Shown here: piece by piece, positions 34,851 to 43,987 of the stretch
How the letters are laid out: each line of letters opens with the position of its first letter
Position numbering within the stretch: position 1 is the stretch's first letter
The notes under the pieces: generated by a model
Seen by the model: the letters and a program-made list of their open reading frames with translations, nothing else
Database searches by the model: none
Told to the model about the DNA's origin: nothing
DNA from: Janthinobacterium sp. 344
Lineage (GTDB): Bacteria > Pseudomonadota > Gammaproteobacteria > Burkholderiales > Burkholderiaceae_D
DNA length: 64,000 nucleotides
Assembly (NCBI RefSeq): GCF_900112025.1
Contig: NZ_FOKL01000006.1
Location: forward strand, 293,199 to 357,198
Direction: 5' to 3'
Translations under genes and position numbers: made by a program

Positions 34851-36566
34851 ATGCTGACCATCGCCCTCGCCCAGCTCAATCCCACCGTGGGCGACTTCGA
34901 CGGCAATGTTGCCGCCATCACCGCGCGCATGCGGCGCGCCAGCGAGGATGGCGCGGACTTGCTGGTGTGTCCGGAACTGTCGCTGTGCGCGTATTACCCG
35001 GGCGACCTGTTCGAGGATGCCGCCTTCCTGCGCGGCCTGCAGCGGGCACTCGACACCGTGCTGCAGGCGTCCACGCGCTGGCCGGCGCTGGTCACCGTGA
35101 TCGGCACGGCGCGGCCCAATCCCGGTATCGGCAAGCCCCTGTACAACGCCTTGCTGGCCATCCGCGACGGGCGCATCGTGGCCGAGTACTACAAGCAGCT
35201 GCTGCCGACGTACGGCATCTTTGACGAGGGCCGGCATTTCGAGCCGGGCCCGCCCGGCGCCTGCACCCTCGATATCGCCGGCTGCCAGGTGGGCTTCATG
35301 ATTTGCGAGGATGGCTGGAACGACGATGGCCGCGCCTACGCCGTCAATCCATTCGAGACCTTGCACGCGGCGCGGCCCGACCTCGTCGTCAGCATCAACG
35401 CCAGCCCGTCCGACATCGGCAAGCGCGCGCAGCGCCACGCCGTGTTCGGCGCCGCCTGCGCGCGCGTCAACTTGCCCCTGCTGTTCGTCAATCAGGTGGG
35501 CGGCCAGGACCAGCTGGTGTTCGACGGCGCCTCGTTCGCCATCGCGCCGCGCCACGGCCTGCAGTTCGAGGCGGCGCGCTTCGTCGAGGATTTCCAGCTG
35601 CTGCGCTTTGCCGATGGCGGTTTTACGCGCACGGACGGCGTGGCGTTCCCCGTGCCCGACCCGGACGGCATCCCGGCCGTGGAATTCGCCCGGCGCCAGA
35701 TCGTGCTGGGCTTGCGCGACTATGCGCGCCGCTGCGGTTTTACGACAGTCGTCGTCGGCTGCTCGGGCGGCATCGATTCGGCGCTGACCCTGGCGCTGGC
35801 CGTCGAGGCGCTCGGCGCGGACAACGTCGTGGCGATTACCATGCCATCCGTGTTTTCCAGCGCCGGCTCCGTCACCGATTCCGTGGCCCTGTGCGCCAAC
35901 CTGGGCATCGCCCTGCACACGCACCCGATCCGCGACATCGTGGCGCAGTACGAGGCCGGCTACGCGGCCGCCTTCGATGGCAGGCTGCACGGCCTGCCGC
36001 TGGAAAACCTGCAGGCGCGCGTGCGCGGCACCATCCTGATGGAATACTCGAACGCGTTTGGCGCCCTGCTGCTCACCACCGGCAACAAGAGCGAAATCTC
36101 GGTGGGCTATTGCACCCTGTACGGCGACACGAATGGCGGCCTGGGACTGATCGGCGACTTGTACAAGACGGAGGTGTTCGCCCTGTCGCGCCATATCAAC
36201 GCCAGCGCCGGGCGCGAATGGATCCCCGCCGCCGTGCTGGACAAGCCGCCGTCGGCGGAACTGGCGCCGGGCCAGCGCGACACGGACAGCTTGCCGCCGT
36301 ACCCGGTGCTCGATGAAATCTTGAAGTGGCATATCGAGGGACGGCGCCTGCCGGCGGCCGAAAGTGCGCAGGCGCTGACCCTGGTCGACCAGCTGCGCGA
36401 GACGGACGAGGGGCGCGCGCTCGTGACGCGCATCCTCGGCATGGTCGCGCGCAATGAATACAAGCGGCGCCAGGCGGCGCCCATCATCCGCGTGCGTGCG
36501 CGCGCCTTTGGCAGCGGCCGTCAATTGCCGATCGCCGCCCACTACCCCACCGGAGACGACGCATGA
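34851..36566 (+). CDS. nadE: Glutamine-hydrolysing NAD+ synthase
   Basis: The 571-residue enzyme has an N-terminal nitrilase-type glutaminase domain with the Glu-Lys-Cys triad: Glu in VCPELSLCAYYPGD, Lys in EYYKQLLPTYGIFDEGRHF, Cys in GFMICEDGW. The C-terminal synthetase shows the PP-loop VVGCSGGIDSALTLALA and TTGNKSEISVGYCTLYGD. It amidates deamido-NAD to NAD using glutamine. It overlaps the next gene by four bases (ATGA), giving an NAD operon. Confidence 0.96.
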   Translation: MLTIALAQLNPTVGDFDGNVAAITARMRRASEDGADLLVCPELSLCAYYPGDLFEDAAFLRGLQRALDTVLQASTRWPALVTVIGTARPNPGIGKPLYNALLAIRDGRIVAEYYKQLLPTYGIFDEGRHFEPGPPGACTLDIAGCQVGFMICEDGWNDDGRAYAVNPFETLHAARPDLVVSINASPSDIGKRAQRHAVFGAACARVNLPLLFVNQVGGQDQLVFDGASFAIAPRHGLQFEAARFVEDFQLLRFADGGFTRTDGVAFPVPDPDGIPAVEFARRQIVLGLRDYARRCGFTTVVVGCSGGIDSALTLALAVEALGADNVVAITMPSVFSSAGSVTDSVALCANLGIALHTHPIRDIVAQYEAGYAAAFDGRLHGLPLENLQARVRGTILMEYSNAFGALLLTTGNKSEISVGYCTLYGDTNGGLGLIGDLYKTEVFALSRHINASAGREWIPAAVLDKPPSAELAPGQRDTDSLPPYPVLDEILKWHIEGRRLPAAESAQALTLVDQLRETDEGRALVTRILGMVARNEYKRRQAAPIIRVRARAFGSGRQLPIAAHYPTGDDA

Positions 36567-37618
36567 CACTCGCCTACCCAGCCGACGCGGCCATCCTGAT
36601 CGGCCGCTTCCAGCCTTTTCATAACGGCCATGCGGGCTTGCTGCAAAAGGCGCTGACCACCGCGGCGCAAGTGGTGGTGGTGCTCGGCTCCGCCTTCCAT
36701 GCGCGCAGCCCGAAGAACCCGTTTACGTGGCAGGAGCGGGCCGCCATGATCGCCGCGACCTTGCCCGAGGCGCAGCGCGAGCGCGTGCATTACGTGGCCG
36801 TGCGCGATTATTACGACGACGGCCTGTGGGCCGACGCCGTGCGGCACGCCGTGGCGGGCGCCGTGCCCCGCGCGCAGCGCGTGACGCTGGTGGCCTGCTT
36901 CAAGGATGCCACCAGCTATTATCTGCACCACTTCCCCCACTGGCAGCTGCTGAACCTGGAGATCGACCCTGGCGCGCCGATCGGCGCGACGGCCATTCGC
37001 AGCGTGCTGTTCGAGGCGGAAGACGTCGATGTGTCGCTCAGCGCCGTGGCGCAGCTGCTGCCGGCCGCCATCGGCCAGTATGTAAAGGCGTGGACCTTGC
37101 TGCCGTGGTATGCGCCGCTGGTGCAGGAATACCGCGCCATCGAAGCGTACAAGGCGCGCTGGAAAGTGGCGCCGTATCCGCCCATTTTCACCACCGTCGA
37201 CGCGCTCGTGCAGACGGGCGGCCACGTGCTGCTGGTGCGCCGTGGCGGCTATCCGGGCAAGGGCTTGTGGGCGCTGCCTGGCGGCTTCCTGGAGCCGCGC
37301 GAACGCCTGCTGCAGGGTGCCATCCGCGAACTGGCGGAAGAGACGCAGCTGGGCGTGCTGGCGCCCACCCTGGTCGAGGCCTTGATCGGCGTGGCCGTGT
37401 TCGACCACCCGGACCGCAGCCAGCGCGGGCGCACCATCACGCATGCGCATTATTTTGACTTGAAGACGCGCCAGCTGCCCGCCGTGACGGCGGCCGACGA
37501 CGCGGCGCTGGCGCAATGGGTGCCGGTGTCCGCCCTGCCCGCCATGGAAGAGGAATTCTTCGAAGACCACTTCCATATCCTGAACCACTTCCTCAAGTTG
37601 ACGCACGAGGGGCGTTGA
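36563..37618 (+). CDS. Bifunctional nicotinamide-nucleotide adenylyltransferase / Nudix hydrolase
   Basis: The 351-residue protein has an N-terminal NadM-type adenylyltransferase (ILIGRFQPFHNGHAGLLQKA, with the HxGH motif) that makes NAD from NMN and ATP. Its C-terminal Nudix domain has a complete box: GGFLEPRERLLQGAIRELAE continuing ETQLG. The Nudix half probably cleaves ADP-ribose or oxidised NAD species. It is translationally coupled to nadE, so one transcript covers both the de novo/amidation and the NMN salvage routes. Confidence 0.93.
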   Translation: MTLAYPADAAILIGRFQPFHNGHAGLLQKALTTAAQVVVVLGSAFHARSPKNPFTWQERAAMIAATLPEAQRERVHYVAVRDYYDDGLWADAVRHAVAGAVPRAQRVTLVACFKDATSYYLHHFPHWQLLNLEIDPGAPIGATAIRSVLFEAEDVDVSLSAVAQLLPAAIGQYVKAWTLLPWYAPLVQEYRAIEAYKARWKVAPYPPIFTTVDALVQTGGHVLLVRRGGYPGKGLWALPGGFLEPRERLLQGAIRELAEETQLGVLAPTLVEALIGVAVFDHPDRSQRGRTITHAHYFDLKTRQLPAVTAADDAALAQWVPVSALPAMEEEFFEDHFHILNHFLKLTHEGR

Positions 37619-37642
37619 CGGGCGCTGGCGTCACGTCAAGGG

Positions 37643-38470
37643 TCAGGACGTGATGCGTTCCCAGCCATGCCTGACGGCCGCCTTGAAGTCGTCCCACGCC
37701 GATTGCGGATACGTGTGTTCCCAGTTGCTGCGCAGCTCGGGTTCCACCTGCTCCCAGCTTTGCCCCCGGTAGCTGGCGCTGCCCGCCATCGAATGGCCAT
37801 AGCGGTAGGCGGGATCGTAGTCCTCGAAGCGCGCGCCGCTGGCCGCGTACTGGCTGCTCCAGTGGCTGCGGTAGTACTGCTCCTCGTCGTAGCTGGCGCC
37901 GGGCAGGTTGTCGGCGCCGGGATAGCGGCGCACGCTGCCCGTCCCCGTCGTCGGCATGCCGCCGGCGAATTGCTGCGATGCCGCCGGTGCTTCGCCGAGA
38001 TTGCCGGCGGAGGCGCCCTGCTGCGATGGCGCGCCGGACTGCATGCTGGCGCCCTGGCGCTGCGCGGTGTCCCGCAGCGGGACGTCGGCGCCTTGCCAGC
38101 CGCCGCTGCGCCAGTGCTCGGCGTGCGCATCGATGTCGATGGGCGCGTAGCGTTCGACGATGTCGGTGGCGCGCTGGATGTCGGCGTCGCTGGCGTCTTC
38201 CAGGGTCAGCACGATATGCCCGCGCCGCACGGCTTCCGCGTAGACGTGGCGGTCGGCGTGGCTGCCGAACAGGTCGGAAAAGAAATGCTTGACGCTGTCG
38301 AGCAGGCTGTCGCCATCGTCGCGGCGCGCCTCGTCCGCGGCTGCCCCCGTGTCGCTGCCCGCATCGTGCAGGCGGATATTCGCGCTGGGAAAGCCCGCCG
38401 TGATCAGGTCTTGCCGCGCGTGCCCGGCCATGTCGCGCTGGGCGAAAACTGCTGCCAAAGTGTGTGCCAT
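37643..38470 (-). CDS. General stress-like protein with C-terminal conserved repeat-like region
   Basis: From ATG 38470 (GGAG seven bases upstream) the protein has 275 residues. The N-terminal ~110 residues (LAAVFAQRDMAGHARQDLIT, then GHIVLTLEDASDADIQRATD) resemble the general-stress domain of YflT/YsnF-type proteins. A glutamine/alanine/glycine-rich linker follows. The last 75 residues (FEDYDPAYRYGHSMAG, WEQVEPELRSNWEH, WDDFKAAVRHGWERI) form a conserved tail seen in many hypothetical stress proteins. No signal peptide. Function unknown. Confidence 0.7.
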   Translation of the reverse strand: MAHTLAAVFAQRDMAGHARQDLITAGFPSANIRLHDAGSDTGAAADEARRDDGDSLLDSVKHFFSDLFGSHADRHVYAEAVRRGHIVLTLEDASDADIQRATDIVERYAPIDIDAHAEHWRSGGWQGADVPLRDTAQRQGASMQSGAPSQQGASAGNLGEAPAASQQFAGGMPTTGTGSVRRYPGADNLPGASYDEEQYYRSHWSSQYAASGARFEDYDPAYRYGHSMAGSASYRGQSWEQVEPELRSNWEHTYPQSAWDDFKAAVRHGWERITS

Positions 38471-38608
38471 GATGGTCTCCAATCGATGAACAACGTCCTT
38501 CCAGTGTAGGCCGTGACCATCGAAATGGGCGCCCGTTTGCCCTGCGGAAATCGTTGTGATTTCAACTGTGTTCAGTCTGACATGAGCTGCGGGGCGCCAC
38601 GTGAAACC

Positions 38609-39511
38609 TCAGTCGGCCGTGCCCACGCGGGCGCGCAGGAAATCGATAAACGCGCGCACTTTTTCCGGGATATGCTGGGTGTTCGCATACACGGCATACA
38701 CGCCCTGCTGGGGAAAGACCACGTGCGGCAGCAGATGGCGCAAGCGCCCCGCGCGCACCTCCCCTTCCACCTGCCATTGCGGCAGCAGGGCCACGCCGCA
38801 GCCGCCCAGGGCAAAGCCCAGCAGGGCCGAGGCGGAGTCGGAATGGAGGACGGCGTCGTCCTGCGCGGCGAAAGCCGCCGGGCCGTCGGGCGTCTGCACG
38901 TCCCAGCGCAGGGGCGAGGCCAGGCGGCTGTGCGCCAGCCAGCGCGCGCGCTGCAAGTCGTCCAGGCTGGCGATGCCCTTGCCGGGCAGGCTGGCCAGGT
39001 ACGCGGGCGAGGCAACGGGCCAGATGGCATACGGTTCGATCAGCGCCGCGCGATAGCTCGAATCGTTGAGTGAACCCATGCGGATGGCCAGGTCGTAGCG
39101 GCCGGCGATCAGGTCTTCATGCGAGGAGGATGACGCATGCTGGATCCGCAACTGCGGGTGGGCGGCGGCAAAGGCGATCAGCGCGGGGATCACCGTGCGG
39201 CTGCCGTATTCGACGGTGGTGGTCAGGCGCAGGGTGCCGCGCAGCCCCTGATGGCCCTGGCGCGCCGTCTCGATGGCGCCATGCGCTTCGCTGAGCACGC
39301 GCTGGCAGTCTTCATAAAAGCGCCGTCCCACGTCGGTCAGCGCCAGGCTGCGCGTGCTGCGCGTCAGCAGCGACACGCCCAGCTCCGCCTCCAGCTGTTT
39401 CAAGTTAAAGCTGACGACGGCCTTGCTCTGGCCCAGCACGGCGGCGGCCGCCGTCAGCGACCCGGCGTCGACGATGGCAATAAAAATACCCAGGCGGTCA
39501 AGACTGATCAT
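38609..39511 (-). CDS. LysR family transcriptional regulator
   Basis: The 300-residue protein has the LTTR helix-turn-helix (LGIFIAIVDAGSLTAAAAVL, QSKAVVSFNLKQLEAELGV) and a standard effector domain (LRLTTTVEYGSRTVIPALIA, YDLAIRMGSL, GFALGGCGVALLPQW). It is divergent from an MFS exporter gene; a 19-bp palindrome lies between them. It probably controls that exporter. Confidence 0.88.
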   Translation of the reverse strand: MISLDRLGIFIAIVDAGSLTAAAAVLGQSKAVVSFNLKQLEAELGVSLLTRSTRSLALTDVGRRFYEDCQRVLSEAHGAIETARQGHQGLRGTLRLTTTVEYGSRTVIPALIAFAAAHPQLRIQHASSSSHEDLIAGRYDLAIRMGSLNDSSYRAALIEPYAIWPVASPAYLASLPGKGIASLDDLQRARWLAHSRLASPLRWDVQTPDGPAAFAAQDDAVLHSDSASALLGFALGGCGVALLPQWQVEGEVRAGRLRHLLPHVVFPQQGVYAVYANTQHIPEKVRAFIDFLRARVGTAD

Positions 39512-39547
39512 GATGAAGCGTAAGTAGACATGCGGTTCTCAAGGGTT

Positions 39548-39566
39548 TGTCAAAATTTATTTGACA
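39548..39566. promoter_or_regulatory. Palindromic LysR operator candidate
   Basis: TGTCAAA and TTTGACA are exact inverted arms of 7 bases around ATTTA, between the divergent LysR and MFS genes. Each arm also contains a TTGACA -35-like hexamer on one strand. Confidence 0.55.
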
Positions 39567-39638
39567 GTGTAATCGGGGCTGGCCCGTTACGCAAATGGCT
39601 GGCGGCGCTTAAGCTGGCCGTTTGCCATTCGGAGCACC

Positions 39639-41060
39639 ATGGACTACCGCAAAAAGGTCGCCGCCATTTATCTGCTGGGGTTTTTCGTTGACCTGATCAA
39701 CATGTTCATCACCAGCGTGGCCTATCCCGACATCGGCCATGGCTTGCAGGCGTCGGTGCCGCAGCTGGCCTGGATCAGCACCGGCTACATTCTCGGCCTG
39801 ACCATCGTCATCCCCGCCAGCGCCTGGCTGGCTGCCTATTATGGCAGCAAAACGGTGTTTATGGCCTCGTTGCTAACTTTTTTATTCGCCAGCGTGGGCG
39901 CCGGCCTGGCGCCGTCGATCGAGGCGCTGATCGCCTGGCGCTGCGTGCAGGGGCTGGGCGGCGGATTGCTGATCCCGCTGGGGCAAAGCATGACCTACCA
40001 GCTTTATCCGCCGGCGGAGCGTCCCGGCCTGTCCTCCGTCATCATGCTGGTGGGGCTGCTGGCGCCGGCCCTGTCGCCCGCGCTGGGCGGCGTCATCGTC
40101 GACAGCCTGTCATGGCGGGCGATTTTCTATTTGAACGTGCCCTTTGCCGCGCTGGCGCTGCTGCTGGCCGCCTGCTGGCTGCGTCCTGACCCGCCGCGTG
40201 CGCAGGTGCCGCGTCTGGACGCGGGCGGCTTGCTGGCCGGCTGCGTGGCCATCCTGCTGCTGTTGCTGGGCTTGACCATGCTGGGCACGCCAGGCGATGC
40301 CTGGGCCGGCGCGGGCGTGCTGGCGCTGGGCGTCGTCTGTGCCTGGGCGTATGTGCGCGGTGCGCTGCGCAAGTCCACGCCGCTGCTCAATCTGCGCCTG
40401 GCCAGCGAGCCGCTGCTGCGCGTCTCCATGCTCATGTATCTGCTGGTGCCGGGCGTCTTCATGGGCGTGAGCCTGCTGGCCATGCTGTATCTGCAGGGCG
40501 TGCTGGGCATGTCCGCCTCGACGGCGGGCGCCCTGATGCTGCCATGGGCCCTGGCCTCGTTTGGCGCCATCGCGCTGACGGGCAAAAGCTACCGGCGCAT
40601 CGGTCCCCAGCCGCTGTTCATCGCTGGCACGCTGCTGCAGGCGGCGGGCATGCTGATGCTGCTGCGGGTGGACGCGGCGGACCAGTTATTCTGGCTGGCC
40701 GGGGCGTATGCCGTGATGGGCTTTGGCGGCGGCTTGTGCAGCAGCACGGCGCAAAGCACGGCCTTCCTGCGCACGCCCGATACGCAGCTGAGCCAGGCCA
40801 GCGCCGTGTGGAATATCAACCGCCAGCTGGGCTTTTGCCTGGGCGTCGCGCTGCTCGGCGTACTGCTCAACAGCCTGCTGGCGGCGCAGGGCATTGCGAC
40901 GCTGGACGACCCCGCCCGGCATGCGCGCGCGGCACAGGTTTTCCACTGGTGTTTTGCGCTTGCCGCCGCCTCGTGCGCGCTGCCGCTGATGCTGTGCGCG
41001 CGCATCGATAACCGCGCCGTACTGGCCCTTTTTTCTCACCCTCAGGAAGGTAAAAAATGA
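39639..41060 (+). CDS. MFS transporter, DHA2 (EmrB/QacA) type drug exporter
   Basis: The 473-residue protein has about 14 membrane spans and the DHA2 motifs: YRKKVAAIYLLGFFVDLINM at the start, AWISTGYILGLTIVIPASAW, a motif A-like loop (AAYYGSKTVFMASLLTFLFA) and WRCVQGLGGGLLIPLGQSM. GGAGCACC precedes the ATG. Its stop overlaps the start of the next gene. Substrate unknown; regulation by the divergent LysR protein is likely. Confidence 0.9.
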   Translation: MDYRKKVAAIYLLGFFVDLINMFITSVAYPDIGHGLQASVPQLAWISTGYILGLTIVIPASAWLAAYYGSKTVFMASLLTFLFASVGAGLAPSIEALIAWRCVQGLGGGLLIPLGQSMTYQLYPPAERPGLSSVIMLVGLLAPALSPALGGVIVDSLSWRAIFYLNVPFAALALLLAACWLRPDPPRAQVPRLDAGGLLAGCVAILLLLLGLTMLGTPGDAWAGAGVLALGVVCAWAYVRGALRKSTPLLNLRLASEPLLRVSMLMYLLVPGVFMGVSLLAMLYLQGVLGMSASTAGALMLPWALASFGAIALTGKSYRRIGPQPLFIAGTLLQAAGMLMLLRVDAADQLFWLAGAYAVMGFGGGLCSSTAQSTAFLRTPDTQLSQASAVWNINRQLGFCLGVALLGVLLNSLLAAQGIATLDDPARHARAAQVFHWCFALAAASCALPLMLCARIDNRAVLALFSHPQEGKK

Positions 41061-41467
41061 ACGCCGCAACCCCTTATTTTGACGACGTGCTTGCCACCCA
41101 TGTGCTGATCCGTGAATGGCTCGGCGGCGAGGCGGCAGCGCCGGAATCTTGCGCCAATTTACTGGCGCGTTTTTCGCCCGATTTCACGATGATTTCGCCC
41201 GGCGGCAAGCAGCTCGATGCCGCCGGCCTGACGGCGTTTTTCGGCGCCGCCGGCGGCAGCCGCCCGGGCTTGCAGATGCATATTGCCGATCTTGTTCTGA
41301 TCCAGGAAAGCGCCGCCGGCGCCACCGTCTCCTACCGCGAGTTGCAGTCCATGCCCGGTGCGGAAAACACGCAGCGCCTGTCGACCGTCGTGTATGAAAA
41401 AACGCCCGGCGGCGCCCTGTTGTGGCGGCATTTGCACGAGACGTGGGTGGCGCCAGGGGGCGTGTAG
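41057..41467 (+). CDS. DUF4440/SnoaL-like small protein
   Basis: The 136-residue protein (FSPDFTMISPGGKQLDAAGL, VSYRELQSMPGAENTQRLST, LLWRHLHETWVAPGGV) has the NTF2-like alpha+beta layout of DUF4440 proteins. It overlaps the MFS gene by four bases (ATGA) and has AGGAAGG in the end of that gene, so the two are coupled. Role unknown; a small-molecule-binding or modifying role beside an exporter is possible. Confidence 0.7.
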   Translation: MNAATPYFDDVLATHVLIREWLGGEAAAPESCANLLARFSPDFTMISPGGKQLDAAGLTAFFGAAGGSRPGLQMHIADLVLIQESAAGATVSYRELQSMPGAENTQRLSTVVYEKTPGGALLWRHLHETWVAPGGV

Positions 41468-41581
41468 ACCGCGCGCCGGGGCGCGGCATTTTCCTACAGG
41501 CAGGCAAGCCGTGCGCCGGCTGTGGTAAGCCGATTTTGCGAACAAGATGGGTTTTTATTCACCGTTACCAGGAGAAGCGCG

Positions 41582-41926
41582 ATGAACGATAGCCCATTGA
41601 AGCCGGCCGACCAGGGCCGCAACAGCCGCATGGACAAGACCGCTGCCGTGCAAGCGGATGGCGACGCCTACGCCAACCAGGGCGGCGGCAAGCCTGCCAG
41701 CGGCAATGTCGCCAGCGGGCACTGGGCGAATAACGTCATCGCGCCGCAGGGTGCGCCCGACGCCGTGGAGCAGGAAAACATGCCCACGCTGGGCCAGCCG
41801 GAGCACCGCCAGCACGTCAAGGGCGTGGCCCAGCAGCCGCACAGCGAAGCGGGCAAGCTGGCGGACGACCGGCCGGGCCGCAACGAGTCGAAAGACGTGC
41901 ACCGTTCGCTCAATCAGCACGAATAA
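41582..41926 (+). CDS. Small hydrophilic protein of unknown function
   Basis: The 114-residue, highly charged, Gln/Asn/Gly-rich protein has almost no hydrophobic residues (MDKTAAVQADGDAYANQGGG, HRQHVKGVAQQPHSEAGKLA). It is probably intrinsically disordered, reminiscent of stress-induced hydrophilic proteins. AGGAG lies 8 bases before the ATG. The stop codon lies in a 12-bp triplicated repeat. I do not recognise the family. Confidence 0.6.
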   Translation: MNDSPLKPADQGRNSRMDKTAAVQADGDAYANQGGGKPASGNVASGHWANNVIAPQGAPDAVEQENMPTLGQPEHRQHVKGVAQQPHSEAGKLADDRPGRNESKDVHRSLNQHE

Positions 41927-41956
41927 ACTGCGGAATAAACTGCGGAATAAACTGCG
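41921..41956. repeat. 12-bp tandem triplication
   Basis: GAATAAACTGCG occurs three times without gaps, and the first copy contains the last codon and stop of the preceding gene. It looks like a recent slippage expansion. Confidence 0.85.
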
Positions 41957-41985
41957 ATAAACGGCTGCGACGTGGTGCTGGAACA

Positions 41986-42561
41986 TCAGCTCAAATCATG
42001 TAACTCTTTTTGCTGCGCCGGACCGAGGGAAAACTGGGAGAAAACCACCTCCAGGCCGCCGCGTTCCGGCGTGCAGCACATGGGGCCGACCAGGTAGTGG
42101 CCGGCTTCGGGAAACGGCGCCAGGCGCAGCAGCGGCCAGCGCAATCCATCCGTCGAATACTGCACGCGGATCACGCCCTTTTCCACCGTCACGCGCAGCC
42201 AGAAACCGTCCGGCATGGCGGGCGCCAGGCTGACGGCCCAGTCGGATTTGTCCAGCGTCAGCACGGTGCTCAACAGCAGCTGGCCATCGGAAAATTCGAC
42301 GCCGCATTTGATCCAGTGTTGCGCATCGATGCGCACCATCATACCGGCCTGGTCGTACAGCGCCGAGTATTGCGCCGCCACGTGCAGCTGCGCCGTGAAA
42401 GCGCCGTCGATGTGCGTGCCGAAAAAATGGCCGCTGTCGCGGATAAAACCATACGAGGTCGTGCGCCAGAAATCCGTGTTCGCATCCGTCGTCACGCGCA
42501 ATTGCGCTTCGTCGCGGGTGAATTTTTCCGGCGCATTCAGCCAGCTGCCTTGCGTGAACAT
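41986..42561 (-). CDS. DUF1349 domain protein
   Basis: The 191-residue protein (NTDFWRTTSYGFIRDSGHFF, YDQAGMMVRIDAQHWIKCGV, FWLRVTVEKGVIRVQYSTDG, GPMCCTPERGGLEVVFSQF) matches DUF1349, a concanavalin-like beta-sandwich fold related to yeast Ree1. ATG 42561 was chosen because upstream frame belongs to the efflux gene. It lies directly downstream of the RND operon on the same strand, 25 bases from its last gene. Function unknown. Confidence 0.82.
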   Translation of the reverse strand: MFTQGSWLNAPEKFTRDEAQLRVTTDANTDFWRTTSYGFIRDSGHFFGTHIDGAFTAQLHVAAQYSALYDQAGMMVRIDAQHWIKCGVEFSDGQLLLSTVLTLDKSDWAVSLAPAMPDGFWLRVTVEKGVIRVQYSTDGLRWPLLRLAPFPEAGHYLVGPMCCTPERGGLEVVFSQFSLGPAQQKELHDLS

Positions 42562-42586
42562 CGCGTGCCTTTCCGAGGTAAAAAGA

Positions 42587-43987
42587 TCACATAGTGTGCC
42601 CCCATCCCAGCGCCTTGTACAGGGCGATCGCATCGATGTAGGATGCCGTTTCCGCCTGCAGCGCTGCGCGCCGCAGATCGAACAGTGCGCGCTGGTTTTC
42701 CAGCACGGCCTGGTAGCTGCCTGCACCGCCCGCATAGCGCGTGCTGGCGATGTCGAGCGCGGCGTTGCCATGCCGCGCCGACTGCAGCAGGGACCCCAGG
42801 CGCGCCTGGTTTTCCACCAGCTGCGTGACGGCGTTTTCCACCTCTTCCTGCGCCACCAAAATCGCCTGCTCGTAGCGCGCCAGCGCGCCCTGTGCCTCGG
42901 CCTGCGTGCCGCGCAAGCGTGCCCGCACGCTGCCCAGGCGGAAGGCCGGATGGCTGATGGACGGCGCCACCTCGACCGCGCGCGCGCCGGCATCGAACAC
43001 GCCGCTGCCGCGCAGGGCAAAGAAGCCTAAAAAGCCGCCGAGACTGAGGCGCGGATACAGGTCGGCCGTGGCCGCTCCCACGTCTTCGCTGGAGGCGGCC
43101 AGCAGGCGCTCGGCGCGCACCACGTCGGGCCGTTGCTTGATCAGGCGGTTCACGTCACCGAGCGGCAACTGGCCCGCCAGCGGCGCCTCCTGCCGCGGCG
43201 TCGTCGCCAGCGCGATGGCACCGGGCGCCTGGCCGCTCAGCACATCGAGCCGGTACTGCGCCTGGCGCAAGAGCGCCTGCAAGGGCGGCAGCGCCGCCTC
43301 GCTGCGCGCCAGGTTGGCCAGCGCGTTATGGCGCTCTTCCGGCAAGCCGCTGCCGGCGCGGATGCGCGCGTCGATCAGGGTGACCGTATCGCGCCAGCTT
43401 TGCACCTGTGCCTGCGTCAGCGCCAGGTCTTGCTGGTAGCCCAGCGCCTCGTAGTAATTGCGCGCCACCTCGGCCGCGATCGTCAGCTGCGCCTGCCGCA
43501 AGTCGGCCTGCGCCGCGTCGGCGCGCGCCTGTGCCGAGCGGCTGATATGCGCCAGGCGGCCGAACAGGTCGATCTCCCATTGCGCGTCGAATCCCACGCG
43601 CGTCTGCGCGCTGGCGACGCGGCTATGGGCTGTGTCTTGCCGCACCGTGCGCTGCCAGCCCGCCTGGCCCGTGACGGTGGGCAGTTCATCGAGACCGCGT
43701 TCGTCGACGATGGCGCGCACCGCCAGCAAATTCGCCTGCGCCTGCGCGATATCGAGGTTGTGTTCGAGCGCGCTGGCGATCAGTTGCGCCAGGCGCGCAT
43801 CGTCGAAAAACGTCCACCATGCGGCGCTGCTGGCAGCCGTTCGAGCAGGCGCAAACTGCGCCTGCTGGGGGCTGGCCAGGGCGACGTCGGGCGTACCCGG
43901 CGTGACGTAGGCGGCACTGACGGCGCAGCCGGCCAGCACGGGGAAAAGGGCGGCCAAAAGGGAGGCGGGATAGCGATCATTTTTCAT
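42587..43987 (-). CDS. RND efflux outer membrane lipoprotein (OprM/NodT type)
   Basis: The 466-residue protein has a lipoprotein signal (AALFPVLAGCAVS) and the two repeated OEP domains (AWWTFFDDARLAQLIASALE, NLDIAQAQANLLAVRAIV, AEVARNYYEALGYQQDLALT, PDVVRAERLLAASSEDVGAA). It forms the trimeric outer-membrane channel of the adjacent pump. Its start overlaps the stop of the RND gene by four bases. Confidence 0.93.
   Translation of the reverse strand: MKNDRYPASLLAALFPVLAGCAVSAAYVTPGTPDVALASPQQAQFAPARTAASSAAWWTFFDDARLAQLIASALEHNLDIAQAQANLLAVRAIVDERGLDELPTVTGQAGWQRTVRQDTAHSRVASAQTRVGFDAQWEIDLFGRLAHISRSAQARADAAQADLRQAQLTIAAEVARNYYEALGYQQDLALTQAQVQSWRDTVTLIDARIRAGSGLPEERHNALANLARSEAALPPLQALLRQAQYRLDVLSGQAPGAIALATTPRQEAPLAGQLPLGDVNRLIKQRPDVVRAERLLAASSEDVGAATADLYPRLSLGGFLGFFALRGSGVFDAGARAVEVAPSISHPAFRLGSVRARLRGTQAEAQGALARYEQAILVAQEEVENAVTQLVENQARLGSLLQSARHGNAALDIASTRYAGGAGSYQAVLENQRALFDLRRAALQAETASYIDAIALYKALGWGHTM

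Noticed and set aside
38595-38610. Possible parS partition site (CCACGTGAAAC)
   Set aside because: Only one half of the parS palindrome is preserved; the left half does not match, so a single ParB site is not supported.
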